A stretch of 64,000 nt of DNA from Balanoglossus misakiensis (taxonomy: Eukaryota; Hemichordata): contig CM082595.2 in NCBI GenBank assembly GCA_040954595.2, positions 4,340,001-4,404,000 of the forward strand. The letters are read 5' to 3'. The notes beneath the pieces were generated by a model that was not told the DNA's origin, did not search any database, and saw nothing but the letters and a program-made list of their open reading frames with translations. Shown here piece by piece: positions 43,320 through 57,100 of the stretch. Position 1 is the stretch's first letter. Every line of letters starts with the position of its first letter. The translations under genes were made by a program, and so were the position numbers.

Positions 43320-44321
43320 CATACATACATACATACATACATGCATGCATGCATGACAGACAGACAGACAGACATACACAGACAGACAGACATACCTATT
43401 CCGCCAGGGTAGGTATTCGCTGTCTCTGATATCTTATCGTCGGGATCGTTGGCTTCAGCGTGGGCTTCGATACGCCATGCCGGCGGTGCTATTAAATCAT
43501 CGGTTACAAAGCCATTCTGGGGTTGTATATCAACTGAAGCCTACACAAAATATATATACATGTACTAATATCATGACTTAGCTCTAGCGTTCTTGGTGCT
43601 CGATGTCACCTATTTGCATATAATGCCATGTAATACTTAATGGACCTTACTGTTTACATTCATGTAAAACATAGGTAATTTTTCATGTCTAATTTTCAGA
43701 CTCTGAACATGCATATGAAACAAATAGGCCTTTAGAACTTTATGAAACTTGATATTGTTCTACACTTACTCCGTTTTCTAAGTATTCATTTGCTCTGTCT
43801 CCAGCTTCACCAATTTTCTCGAAGAGTTTCTCGGCTGCCTTCTCCGCAAGTTCTCCTCCGATGTCAATGGCCTTGGCAGCCATTGCGCTGGTGACGTTTT
43901 GCTTGAATGAGGGCACTTTCTTGGACACAGATTTAGTTGCGGGTGCAGCTCTCTTAACGTGAGATGATACTGGCTCCGGGTCGGCTGCGGCCCTCTTGGC
44001 GTGAACTGACACTATCTCCGGCTCGGCCGCAGCTCTCTTGAAATGCTCTATGAGATCCGGGGCAAGTTCTGCAGACGAGAAACCATCAGCGTTTCCAATA
44101 TACCATACTTAGAAAAACCATGTACACTTTGGACATTTCGTCACATTTTTACAACAGTCTAGAACAGCATGAAACCAGAGCTGAAGTGGTAGTATCAAGA
44201 AATATTAATAAATAGAATTGAGATTACCTATACTTCCCCCAGTTGGCGTAGCCCAGTCTGCACATTCCGCAAGCTGTACGAAGGCCAGGAGTAACAAGGC
44301 AATACCGATTCTGTGATCCAT
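36886..44321 (-). CDS. MACPF (perforin-like) secreted protein A, 16 exons, 961 aa
   Basis: Membrane-attack-complex/perforin family; such proteins oligomerise into pores or act as immune or developmental effectors. Exons: 44321-44228, 44068-43770, 43540-43396, 43198-43107, 42894-42782, 42384-42154, 42009-41897, 41731-41435, 40925-40624, 40261-40058, 39683-39455, 39028-38903, 38641-38511, 38287-38064, 37475-37339, 37034-36886 (2886 nt). Exon 1 encodes a signal peptide (IGIALLLLAFVQLAECA). Exon 2 has three tandem ~16-residue units each with H.KRAA, then an amphipathic helix (AEKAAEKLFEKIGE). The MACPF core spans exons 4-9 with the signature FILRWGTHYI in exon 8 followed by GGRLQ. Exons 10-14 encode a ~300-residue region I do not recognise, and exons 15-16 a short Cys-rich tail. 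It pairs head to head with protein B, which shares most exon lengths. Confidence 0.9.
38791..38869. repeat. (ATC)n microsatellite
   Basis: About 25 ATC units with a short TCG/CTC interruption, in the intron just downstream of exon 39028-38903 of MACPF gene A, 34 bases from its donor. On the gene's sense strand it is (GAT)n. Confidence 0.95.
39235..39425. repeat. Second copy of the foldback-associated repeat at 2893-3140
   Basis: Shares GCGAGTTTTTACTCTCAT, CAAGCGGATGGAAG, ACAAACGGTGTCTTG.ATCAAACATA and AGAGAGACT.GTCCCTTTAA with 2965-3140. The left arm is degraded. It lies in an intron of MACPF gene A. Confidence 0.75.
39866..39898. repeat. Short dispersed repeat, copy of 13962-13993
   Basis: TAGCCAATCAGAGATTTTCAGTGAGTGGCA, differing at a few positions from the NEURL4-intron copy. 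Another copy is inverted at 36563-36596. Confidence 0.6.
42412..42450. repeat. (ACA/AAT)n microsatellite
   Basis: ACA repeats passing into AAT repeats, in the intron between exons 42894-42782 and 42384-42154 of MACPF gene A. Confidence 0.9.
43241..43392. repeat. (GATA)n / (CATA)n / (GACA)n compound microsatellite
   Basis: Blocks of about 15 GATA, 6 CATA, 3 CATG and 6 GACA units ending directly at the donor of exon 43540-43396 of MACPF gene A. Confidence 0.95.
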
Positions 44322-45994
44322 ATTTACCTAAATGTAAAATCGTTAAAATCGAACGAACGAGTTAGAGTTTCAAAATAGGAGACTTATTTAAGTCAGTGAC
44401 AATAAAACTCAAGAAAATGCTAAGTTTTTTTTTCGTGGTGACTATGAAAAGATATATCTTTTCATGTGATAATTTGTAAAATCTGGAATATTACAGCATA
44501 ATTCCAACCCGATCGTGGAGTTTCAGTTGGTACATACTATAGACACTGTTACTTTCCACTGTTAGTGGCGTAAAAAGTACAAGCGATATTTGGAAAAAAA
44601 TATTACAGTGGCTTTTCTCTGTAAATCCGAGAGAGCCACGCGGATGTAAGTGCTTACCCTGAACGGTCTGCCTGCTTCTATTATGTCAGAGAGGATACTC
44701 TCAACCGTTATCTGCGTTTGAGAGAGATTAATTTACCCAGAATTCCTAGCTGTGCATACCCCTCTTCTGCTGGTACCATCTCCATGGCATATTTCTGTCT
44801 GGTAATTCAAACTTTTATATTCATTGTGTGAATCAAAATAGAACATTTCAGGAGTGGCACAATACTGGTAATTCATACATTTCAAAAAAAAAAATTAAAC
44901 CATCTGGGAACATGTCCATGCAGCTGGTATCATTAGCGAAGACGCTCCTTTGTTCGTTTTCAATTAATCTATGCGGGTACGCAAAAGATATATATGGACC
45001 TATAATGGCTATATCCCCGGTGTAATTAAAGTTATCTATAACCCACGTCTTTAAAAAGTACATTTTAACTCACTGTGCGATTTTATTGACGCGACATCGA
45101 ATTAGTGTCCTAATGTCTATGTAGTCCCCACTAATGATCAACTATTTCAAGTATTATAATCGAACCACATATGGTCTGCCGATTAGAGAAATTTCAAAAA
45201 ACAGTTCCTGAGTGATAACGAGGTCTCGTTAGTTAACTTTCACAAAAGATCTCTTTGGTATCTTTATCTAATGGCAGAGACTTTTCATCTGTTGTGCACT
45301 AAATGACACACACATTTGCGCAAAAATAGAATTTTTGGCGCAGAGAAGGGGGTTGGCAGATTCTGTAACAGCCGACAATTGTCAGGACTAAAAAGAGATA
45401 ATTTAAAGCATATCGAAGTGCACTGTGGGAAATGCAAAGCTTTACAATAGGATATGATACACGAATACAGAAGTAGACCTCGGCAAGCGTTCAACACCAT
45501 CGTTCCAATCACCGGCATCTCTGCGTATTGTGGTACGTTGACGATAAGGTATTGTGCCAGCTTTTCTACCTTTACTCAAACTGCACCACAAATGTAAAAG
45601 ACACAATAATATTTTCCTGTTTATTTGCAATGTCATGCAAAACTATTGCTATGCACACTCTTATCCCCGGAGATGCGATTTTCTCCTCAGGTTACGATGA
45701 AGTGGAAGACATGTTTTCTTTTGCTGAATGTCATTTTACAAGTTGAGGCAGCGTCCATTTCAAAGAAGAAATTGGGAAACGAAACCGGTATGTCATAACT
45801 ATTTGAATCCATCAAACGATTTCCAATGGAATTTCCATACTTTCCAGCCTGCCAACGGTGATTTAGGTTTTGTTCCGTCATGGAATTCTTCTGCTGGCAT
45901 TAAAAGTGCCATTCCGCAAAATTGGGATTTTTTTTCCAGAATTGTTTTTTTGAATGAACCGCTCATAGTTTCCATCCTGAACTTCGTCCCACAG
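44322..45994. other. Head-to-head intergenic region of the MACPF pair
   Basis: About 1.7 kb between the start codon of gene A and the first exon I can place for gene B. It should hold both promoters and the missing signal-peptide exon of gene B. I could not find an exon resembling gene A exon 1; one poor candidate is ATG at 45632 with a donor-like GTTACG near 45692. No obvious TATA box. Confidence 0.4.
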
Positions 45995-48900
45995 ATATCC
46001 CAGAGGTTCTCCGCGACCATTTCGAGTATGCCGCTTCTAAGGAAGCGCACAAGGACCGCGAACCTCGACTGAAAAGTGTCAAGAAGAGGGCGGTGCCCCC
46101 GGTGGTGGCCGAGAAAGCCATAGAGATTGGCGCCAAAATGGCGGAGAAGACTGCCGAGAAGCTGTTTGAAAAGATCGGCGAATCAGGAGAGAGAGCCAAC
46201 GACTACATTGAAAATGGGGTAAGTTTATTGGTGGTTCGCTGGATCTTAGCAATTCGCATGTTATGTTCGCTCCAGGGACTATGGTTCTACAATGTTCTAT
46301 TCGAATACATGTTTTCCATGGACACTCTCAAAACCTAATTAGATAGGGACGCAAAACAAAGAATTTAGTTACTTTGGTAACTAGGGTCTGGCGCATAAAT
46401 ATCATTTTGACATTGTCGTCTGCGTGCCACAGGCGAGTGTTGACGTGCAGCCACAGAACGGGTTTGCTACAGAGGATTTGTTATCTCCGCCCGCATTACA
46501 CATCGAAGCTGGGGCTAAACCAGCCGCCCCTGAAAACAAAGAAGAAGAAAAATCCGTCGTGTACCCAGCTGGAATAGGTAAATGTTCTTGAATGAAATTA
46601 CAAGTCATCAGATCAGCATGATATTTGACAATTTTTGAAGAGGACATTTCTCTTATTTTGACTATTTTTTAGGATTTGTTATTATAAGGCAGGTTTGCGG
46701 AACCGCTGCTGGTGATTTTCAGTGAAGGACTGACACAGCCTTTCTCTGTGAGCCAGAGAACCATCGGTATTGATGGGTGAAAATTGGCCTGAGACAAACT
46801 GATAGCGGCATGAGCGTCATTGCTTCTAGTTCCATTACGCGGGGACTGTATCATTGACGATAGTTTGTAATTGCAAAATCATTTTTTTAAAGATCAGTTT
46901 TTGATTTCTCACGAATAGAAAATTTTTCGCACATTGCGAGATCTTGCGAGACTTAATTAATTAACGTAGCAAACAGGTTGCTAAATACCAATGTCTGTGC
47001 AGTTACGAAGGACAGGTGACATCATCTTCACCTGCGAAGGTCTTGGAAAACTGTACGTGGTCGAGCAAACGACCCGTCACAACGAGGTCACACATGTAAG
47101 ATGAAAGTGGTTAATTCGTGGCGCCTTATATTGCACACCACAGGTGCTGTTATGATGAACGGTTGCTGGGGCTCGGGATACAAATTAGGAGACCCTTGCC
47201 ACAAAGCAAGAAGACCATCGGGTTCCGTGTGTAAGGTATGTACAACGTTGCAATCTAGACTATGGAACCGGATGTTGTTTGAAACTCTTTCCCTAAATTG
47301 ATACTATGTCTATAAAATTAACTAACATCCAGACAGGCGGGGTCAACATCTGCACTTCGTTTGCAAGTTTTATTTCCGTATTCTTATGAAGCTGTCATTT
47401 CAAATGTCAAATTTGAGACAATTTTGCTGTGACATCTCTTTCAAATCTTCGCATCGCGACTCCGGATTTTCATTCTCGATTTTAAGAAAGGATTTAACAA
47501 AAAGTTGTCTTGAGCAAATTATGAGGAAAGGTTAGACTTTGATTTTCGAGTGACATGCTCATTAACGGTCCATTTTATCGTTCGCAGAACATGATGGAAG
47601 CGGCAGCGTTTGTGGGAACGGGATTTGACGGTCGGGGAGACTACACACCAGAGAGCCGTAAAATGAGCATCATACAAAGAAACTGCTTAGCTATGTCCAC
47701 GTAAGTAGGTCAGAATGGGACGACTTGAGATGTTATGCACATTTCAAAAAAAATTCTCATATAGTTTATAGCGGTTAGGGAGCCTTCAGTAATTGCAGGG
47801 GGTGGGCCGGGGATTCAGAGCACACCCGTACTGTAATATGTGACCCTCACCCCTCGTCCCTTCTAAAATGTGACCCTCCCACTTGTCCGACATTCTAAAA
47901 GCCGACCCCCCCCCCCCCCCCCTTACTGAAGGCTCGCTTCCATGTCATATTACCTGTAGTTTCCATGGTGAAGACGTGCCGGATACCATGAACGTGCATG
48001 GCATATACGATACCAGATCAGTCCAGTCAACGTACGCCAGCAGGGAGGAATATAGCAATCAGGTACAAACCGAGGCTGGAGTGTCCGGCAGTTACTTCTT
48101 TCTGAGTGCTGGCGTAACGGCTGCATATGGAACAGCTACCACTCGCAGCGACCAGATGTTCCTGTCCGTCATGAATATTGATGTTATCAGGTGAGAACAT
48201 TCATTGGTATATGATGCAACTGGCAAGCTAGCCCATTCTGTAACAAAATAAAAACAATCATTTGTTCCTGTAAACGTCAAGGAACCCAATATAACTTTTG
48301 TTAAATACACTGCGAATACTTTAAAGGTTCAACTCCTAATAAAGCACTCTGGGGAAATTCCCACAGAAATCTGCAGTGTGGTAACGTGAACGAGCTTCCG
48401 ATGACGACTGTCACTGAAGCGTTCGACTTGTGCGTGGACAGAACACGCACTTGTAAAGCTGGGCTTGGGCGACAGAACACCCGTCCCGACTCAGACGGAC
48501 CAAATAAGCAATAGCACCGGGAAAATAGCTCCGTAAACCCACCGATCTAGCAATCCAGCCTCACAGAGGCGTACTAGTGATGCATAGAAATGGATTTGAA
48601 CGTAATTAAACGCAAAATAGCGGTAGCCAAGAGATTGGATCAGGAGCACACAAAGTGCACTGTTAGCTGCAAGACGGCTACCTCCGAAGTGACTCAGAAG
48701 GTGGGAAGAGTTGCCTATATGCGCATATGACACGTGACCTAGTCTCCGCCCCTCAATGGGTGAGTGACATGCCATGCACGGGGACCCTGTACCTGAAAAT
48801 CAGGGATATTGCCTATTTTTCTCAATCACCTGTAAACCCATAGCATGAGCCCCTCCACGCCATTGGGCTACCAAGCGCGCATGTAATGTCAGATATTTCA

Positions 48901-51095
48901 TGACAGTACTTTCACTACTTTAAAAATTAGCGCCAACGGCACCCATGCAGGCGCCATACATTTGAAAGTTTACACAGATAACACGTCGACTGGTATATAT
49001 GTATACAACCCTATCACGTTTTTTATGTTATAGGTATGAAGTATTCAAAGATGAAGTCAAGGCCAATGACCTGTCAGTCAACTTTGTGAAGGAATTCATG
49101 GAACTACCAAATTCCTACTTCGAACCGAGAGCTGCATTTAAGTTTCGTAAGTATACATTATAACTATATGCTCGCCAATATCACTTTTTCATGTTCATTG
49201 AGAGGCGTGGTAAGTCACAAAATAGAATCTACCGCCCCCTGGCCGATGAAACTGACCAGTTCCTTATGGTAATTCTTGTACCCATGATGATATTTCTTGT
49301 TGCCCCCGTCTAGAGGATTTTATTCTTCGTTGGGGCACCCACTACATCAAGTCCGTCGTGGTTGGTGGTAGGCTGCAGCTGCGCAAATCCTCCCAGGCCT
49401 CGTTCTACAGCACCGTCGAGGAGTTCTCCGTCGAGGCCAAGGTCGACTACGACGCCTTCTTCGCCAGTTTCCACGCCAAGGCTTCGGCCAAGGGAGGCGA
49501 GGCCTTCACCAAACAGACCAAGTACGGCTCCATGAGCATCGAGGCACAGGGTGGCGACCAAGAAATTGCCGCCCTTGTGTCCGACGGCGGAACCCCCACT
49601 ACTAGGACAGGTGCGTCACTGATGCTCCCTTAATGGCAACGCTTAAAGGAGAAGTACATTGTACCAGAATTATTATATACATTGTAGCATTTTTACGTAC
49701 CCTTTTGCTCGTACTTTGATTTGCCAGCCACAGTGTCCTATCGGACTACGCGCAGCCGCAGACAGGGCAACACCCACTGTTTAAAAATAACAGTAAAACC
49801 ACAAAAGCTAGAGCAGTTCCAACAGCAACAAGCGCGAGACTCTGTCCCGTTAATAGTTCTGTTTCACGTTTTCTGGGTAACAATCCGCAGATATGGTGAA
49901 TTGGTTGAGGTCCATACCGCAATATCCAAAGCCGGTAGAGTTCCACGTGGCGCCAATCACCGAGCTCCTGTATTTCCAGCCAGCGGACCTCTTCACGAAT
50001 GACGACACCGACTGGGACTGCAACACGAAGACCCTGCAGGATGAAACCGACCCTATCACCAACAAGGTCAGGAGATATTACTACACCGAGAAAACAGTGG
50101 GCGGCAAAACGGTCCAAGAGAAGACGTACTGTGACTACGCCACCAAGGATATTTTCATGACGCAGCTCAGACAAAAGCGAAGTGCCCTTGAACAGGCTGT
50201 CATGGTATACATGACTGAGGTAATGTCTTGTTCAATAGTCTTACATGCTCCACCAAGTATATCCGCAAGACTTATCAGAATTTCGATTTTCGATATAACA
50301 AACAATACGGTCACAATTCAAGAAAACAGATTTGTGTTTTATGAACTTCTTTATGAGTTCATACATATAATTTCTATATGTATGAAAGTCGTGTTTTTCA
50401 TTCATTCGCTGTCTGTATTTTCCACAGGGTCTTGTCCCAGAGGACGAATTGTCTGTACAAGCAGGTTCCCAAAACTGTGGCTTGGAAGAGACTATAGCAG
50501 ATAGCATCAAAACGAATAGTGATGTACTCTCCTGGTCATATCTGATAAGTGGCAAGTCCTTTACTATAATATTCCAAATGGAAGACGATCTAGTAGAAGG
50601 TAGACTAGGGACAGAGATTCGAAAGGACCTAGCTGTTCAGGTAAGGATTTTGCCATTAATTTCTGTACACCTGAAGGCCTTAAATTCCGTTTTTTCTTAT
50701 TCTCCTTGCGCCTTTGGTAAAACACACTTCTGGCAAAAATAGTAAGAACTGGTGTAGGGTGTTTCGAACATAACCAGCTAACCCTGCACCCATGATACAC
50801 CACTTCAACCTCTTTTCACAGATGCATTTTTATGCAAAACATTGGTTTGTGGAAGGAAGCACTGGATCAACAAGCCTGGCTGACGGCTTTGCAAATGGTG
50901 GCAGTGATGAAACATCCAACCATAAGGTTTCCGTGTATGGACTGGTTCTCACGTTTGACGAAAGTGCAAATATGTTTACATTGCTGGACGAGGACTACAC
51001 GGAGTCGATACATTTCTGGCCAAAGTTGTTTGACGATCTTAAAGGTGGGAACTGCATGTAATATTTACAAATGGTTATATTGGTAATGGCTATGG

Positions 51096-51131
<36 letters not shown>

Positions 51132-54100
51132 CGACGACGACGACGACGACGATGATGATGATGGTGGTGGTGGTGGTGGTGATGATGATGATGCGTACTG
51201 TCTGCCAAATACCAATTATTTCGATAGAGATTTCAGATCTCCAATACATGCTCTTCCTTCGCTACAGGTCGGTACGTCGCTAGAGTGTCAGAGCCCCTTT
51301 CCAGTATGGACGAACCAAGCATCCAAGCCGTTACCAAACAGAAATTGTTTAACTTTCCCTGCAATGTCTATTGGTCTAATCTTCAGGCATTTGACATCAA
51401 TGGTAAGACATTTACATAATGGTGAAAAAATCTAAATCTTGTGTGATTGTTTAGTGGGGTTAAATAGACATGTTCAGTGTCAAATTTCAATTAACAACAA
51501 TGGCGACGAGTACGACGGCAAACAAACGCCTGACAACCAATTGAAGAGAGATCATTGACATTCGTTTGTATACTTTTCCTACACAGATGATGGCATGTGT
51601 CTCTTTTTTGGAGGTATAAGCGAATCCTCTATCTATGTTGTGCTGGCAGCTGTGCCAAACGACAAGCGAACGTGGTATTTTGTGGACATTGATCCAGCGA
51701 AAACGATCCTCTACAAGGTATTAGGATTGTGATTGTGCAATTTATTTCAATGCAAACCATGCTACATGTTCGTTTACTTTATCGCCTTCACATGTGTTTT
51801 CATTCGATGTAGACTTGTTCTCTGCCCAATGAGGTTGCTGCGAATGACCCCGCTGATTCATAGGATAAGGTGTCCACCGCCATTATGTCCACGTCATTGC
51901 GCATGTGTAATGGACCGGGAACATGCGCAAATTTGCGTAATGACGTGACCAGTCCACTGCACATGCGTGGTTATGGCTGCGCAAAATGGCGGTGGACTGA
52001 GCAGCGCCCCTATTGGGCCAGGAAAAAGTCCACATTCGAAAGTCGGTTTACATTTTAAAAACAAACCTGTTGTATTTTTCTTTCACGGTCACCAACGGAA
52101 TGTTGCACGCATTACTACAGGCACTGTTGATTACTAACTGCATGGACATGCTACGGCATTCCTTGTACGCATCTATCTAACCTGTGTTATATTCTGCACA
52201 GCATAAACAAATGTTAACACAGACGGAAGACAGGAACGCCAGAGGCCTCGGAGATAAAATACTGCAACACGGCTACTTCGTCTGCCTCTCGAAAGTCAGC
52301 AGTAGTACATTGATCGAATATGGAAAGTTTTTCGGGGATGAAAGAGAGAGGGTGACTTATTTGTCGTACAAAGACACTGTCGCACCCCTTGACCCAGCGT
52401 TCTACGCATACGGCAGTCACGAAAGGTTGGTACAAATGCTGTTTTATATTGTAACCATAATTATTAAATTTTTCAGGAAATAACACCTACTATTTTGTGC
52501 ATTTGCTTCTCTTTCAGCGATGTTACTATTCAAGAGGCCCACTTGACCAATCACTTAGTGACCAACAAGTGTGGATCAGGAACGAAGCTCGTCAACGACG
52601 TCTGCGAATTAGATTGTCACTCTGAATGTTTGGCTCCGTTCGGTAAGTATAGACAATCATTATCTTAATTTTTCAAGCATTTGAGTCACAATGAGCATTA
52701 CCACGTGTTCGTTGTATACATTCTAATATGTTTCCACTTTCACGTGTCAATTACAGGCTGTCTTATCGCCGAGACTGGCGACCCACAAGCAACGCAGTGC
52801 AACAAGTGTAAAAACGTTGCATCAACAAATCTTGGCGGGGGACTCATATGTACGGCCACGTGTGACATCACTGAAATTACACAGGATGGAATAAGGTTGT
52901 TAATTTCGACGTTTTTCCCCTTTGTGGTCCGGTAGATCAATTCAAATATTAAAAAGTGTAGAAAACGGTAGGCTGTGAACATCACACAAATACTAGTATC
53001 ACTCATAAATCATACAGTTCAAAAATGCATAGACCAACGTCGATGTATACACACGGTAAACTCCCTCAAAGAAATCGAAGTTTACACGCTTTTACGACAG
53101 CAGTATCTCAAACAGTACAGTGAATCTCTTAGACATATGGCGAATGATAGCATCGGTGATAGGCATTCGTCTTAACTGAGGAAACCTAGCGATAAACAAA
53201 GAAGATTGCATTTCTTTTCAGAATCTGTCCCTGTAAATGGTTCGACAACCGTTGCGTGGAGACTTGTCCAGAACAGTCCACATTAAATTCAGCAACCAAT
53301 GAATGTGTCCGTAAGTTTTGGGCCATACAGCATGCATGTTTATCCGTACACGATGTATGTTACATTAAGGGACACCAGCTGCAACTTTTTGCTTTATTTG
53401 TAGTATTAGTCTAATGAGTAGCAAACGCAATATCTTCAATACAAATGTTTTCTAATCAATTGCCCTCACTGTAACCCTGCAGGTCTTTGCAACGACCCTG
53501 GTCAAGTGGAAAACGGACAGAGGACCGGGACAGACTTTTCAGATGGAAAATCTGTGACTTATACCTGTAACGCCAATAAGATTATGGTAGGGGAGCCGAC
53601 GCTGACATGTATTCGCTCAGTATGGACTTACGACAAGCCACAATGTTAGTGATGTCGCTCGTTATACTTTAATGGGACACTAGCTCTTTCTTTTTGGCAT
53701 TATTTGCAGTATTTTTGTTCTGTGTGCAAATGCAATTCCTTGCTCTACTCTAAACATCATGCTAATATATCCAGTACGCAGCTTGTCAACATAGCATATA
53801 TGTGTTTAACGACAATTGTTATTGTTGACAAATTAATCCTATTTCGGACCTGAATTGACAATTTTTGAACCTCGTTATAGACACGACCAAGATAAAATAT
53901 TGATGTCTTACCAAAAGTACCAACCCCGTTCTAATTCTATCGTCGTCATGGTAGATGGGCTGTTAAGCACAATCATTTGAAATCTGACCAGAAAAATTGC
54001 TATCGCGTACTATAAAATATTCAGCAACCAATGTTTACAACTTATATTTTTTTTATTTTGCATCCTGAATGGGCAGGTGTCACTCCAGCAGGTGAGTTGA

Positions 54101-57100
54101 TTCAGCATTTCATAACATGTATACTACATTTAATTAAGGACGATGACTACACACTGCAGTGCGTGGGTAACACATTCCATAGCCTTACATGCAGAATGTT
54201 TAGAAAACAGTGATGCAATATTGTCATTTTCTTGAATTTTTCACAAAAAGTGCCAAACGAGGAGTATTGTTAAATGATATGAAGAAAACACCATGTCACT
54301 ATGCTTGATTTTTTGATAGGGCTGTTCAGATATTTTCATCATAGGAAAACTATAGTATCGGCAGTGCGAGAAAAGTGCGGAATAATCGTTTTCCACACTA
54401 ACTGAGAGCTCCTAACTGAAAATGTAGAATGAGAAGACACTGTTTTCTCTGTATTGTATTTAAAACCCGCTTATATACAATATATATAAAACTCAGGAAA
54501 ATGACAATATTTTGAGTCGAGCAATACCTGAAGAAATAATCTTGGCGATGGAAGTAAATTCGACACATAATGAAGATGGGCACTTTTAAAGCAAAAAATC
54601 AAAACTACAACATTTTCGTTCATAAATTCGTACAACTAAACTCGACAACGATGGTTTTGTATTACGCTTCAGATGCCTGTACTCCGCCACAGAACGTAGG
54701 CTTTGCGACAAGAACCGGTGACGCACACATGAACGGAGACAGTGTTACCTACACATGTGAAATAGGTTACTTGCTAATCGGCTCCGCGACGTTAAACTGT
54801 GTAAATGGCAATTGGGACAACCCACCGCCATATTGTGAGTATTGAAGGGGTGATCTTCTGCGACTTTTCTTTTGTTAACACTCAATCGGTATTACTTCGA
54901 CAGGGAGACCCTGCCAACCAAATACATGTTATATCGAAGTCAATTGGAAATGGGGTCAATAGTGAAGATGCAATGTTTGTCATAATGTACAGTATAATGC
55001 AAATAATTAGTAACAACTGCATTGTTAGCGATGGTGTACACTGTAACGGTTACACCTTGGGCATTCTTTGTTAGCAACTTTGCCGAATGGGACCTACACA
55101 CGCAGTCGCAGACGGGACGAGACACACTCTTGAAGTTTACATTTAGTCTATTTCTCTATTCCGTGCTTGTCCGTGTTTCTGATTGAGAATTTCGACACCT
55201 AATTGGCGTGTCAAAATTGAGCAAACAGTACACAATTTTTAGGCGATTCTTTTCTTCTCTTCTCAGGTCAACAAACGTGGCGAGAAGATGCTAAGTGTGG
55301 TACAGATCAGCATAGTAATGAACCTCTGAAACTTCATGATGGCTCACCAGTTGGGTGTTCGCCTTACAGTTCATTAATCTGTTGTTCTGGGACCTTTTGT
55401 GGAACGTTACATGCTTACTGCTTTTGCGCAGATTGCATCGACTACAGACACAAATACGGTGACTATATCTTGTACAATTTGTCAAAGTCCAGAAAGTGTT
55501 ATTAAATTGAACGTCACGTTTTCCTCTTCAGACTAAACAAACATAAAAAAAATAGAAGATGGAAAGACATTTGGGTAGAAGAGTTGCATGATGACTGAAT
55601 CTATCGTGCAAAACTTTCTCTCTCCCCTATCTCCCTCCCTCCCTTCCTTCCTACCTTCCGACAATATTGGAAAAGTAAACGACCGAGGAATTACAAAGCA
55701 GTCATCAATTGCATGGGGTAGAGGATTTGATTTTGATCGTATCACACATATTGTGTGTGCGGAGGAGGGCTCACTAACTCCGGACAGTTTCTAATACCCC
55801 AAAACAACAGACACACACAGAACCTGTATCAATCGGGGATCTGGAAACTCATTACGTGGTCCCCTTTTTTAAATAAAACCGAATTGACGTCATTTCTTCC
55901 TTAATCTGCTTACACAAGGAACGCCCTCGAACGACGGTTTTTGTGCCAGTCTAACAACGAGTGTACTGTGTCACATTTGGTTCAGGTTATAAGTATTGGA
56001 GAGACGACAGAACATGTGGTGAAAATAATGAAGTGGAGAGACCTGGAGTAGGCAAAACCGTAGCTGGCTGTGATGCGGCCAGCGCCCACTACTGCTGCAA
56101 AAACAAGGAGTGTGTGGCCGACACAGCCTGCGACTGTGTAGGCTGTCTGGATTTCCGGAAAATGTACGTGAACCCAGTAATGTTTAGTTTTCCATCTTTA
56201 AGGATGTACGCGCAGAACATAAACCGGAAACACTGCGCGCCCGGTCTTTTTCCACATAGGATTACATTGATAATCGCCAGAAAACAAACTTCTACTATTG
56301 TCATTTTCACGAAATTTTACACATAGCTCAGTCCAGCAAATATAAATTCACTGGTCAAATAAAACATAGGGGTCACCGCGCTCTATTTTGAGATAAATTG
56401 CGTTAAAAGTTTGCCCATTGACAAACCATTGGTGAAAAATGCTGAGTCAGCAGATTTCTTCTATTATCGACCAAATTCAAAAGTAAAACAGATGCAGTGT
56501 TAACGAAGCGTGTCAAGCGTGACGTTAAATTAAAAACGGCTGCCTTGAAATCTCGCTGTCTTACAAGCAGCATTATTGTGAATCGGATTTTATCTCCAGT
56601 TGCCATAACATATTGTTTAGTCACAGTCGCGTGCGGGTTGTCTTTACACGGCGATCACCTATGGCATGAAAACCCAACCATTATGACAGATGCATTGCCA
56701 AGTTCGGTAGATGTTTTTATTCACACAAAGGCGAAATTTAATCAATAAATCGGCATCGATACCACCCATTCCATGTCAAAATTCCTACCTGCTATCCTAC
56801 TTGCCCATCTATAACGATTTTCTGTGTGTTTTGGGACGATTTCTGAGAGGGACTACGCGGTCTACACGCTCAATCCAGTTTCAAGCTGTTCACTGGAAAG
56901 TACCGCTGTTGTGATTGGTTGCCGTACTCAGCATATGCGTTCGCTTGAAATATTTAAATTAGGATATAATTTAAATGTGAGATGATCGCCATGTAAACAC
57001 AACCTCATGCGGCTGTGTGTTTAGTCATTTTCTCAAAAATGAAAATGCCGCAATTTTACTGATTTATATATATATATAACGCATTATAGTACACTACCTT

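Noticed and set aside
43082-43393. Minus-strand open frames with SIYL/YVCM repeats
   Set aside because: Only the part 43198-43107 is a real exon of MACPF gene A; the rest is the GATA/CATA microsatellite.
49310-49561. Minus-strand Gly/Leu-rich open frame
   Set aside because: Antisense of the MACPF signature exon 49314-49610.
56164-56326. Open-frame continuation after DFRKM at the end of MACPF gene B
   Set aside because: The tail looks like intron; splicing at GTACGT (56164) to 57231 restores an IYG ending that parallels HKYG in the preceding module.
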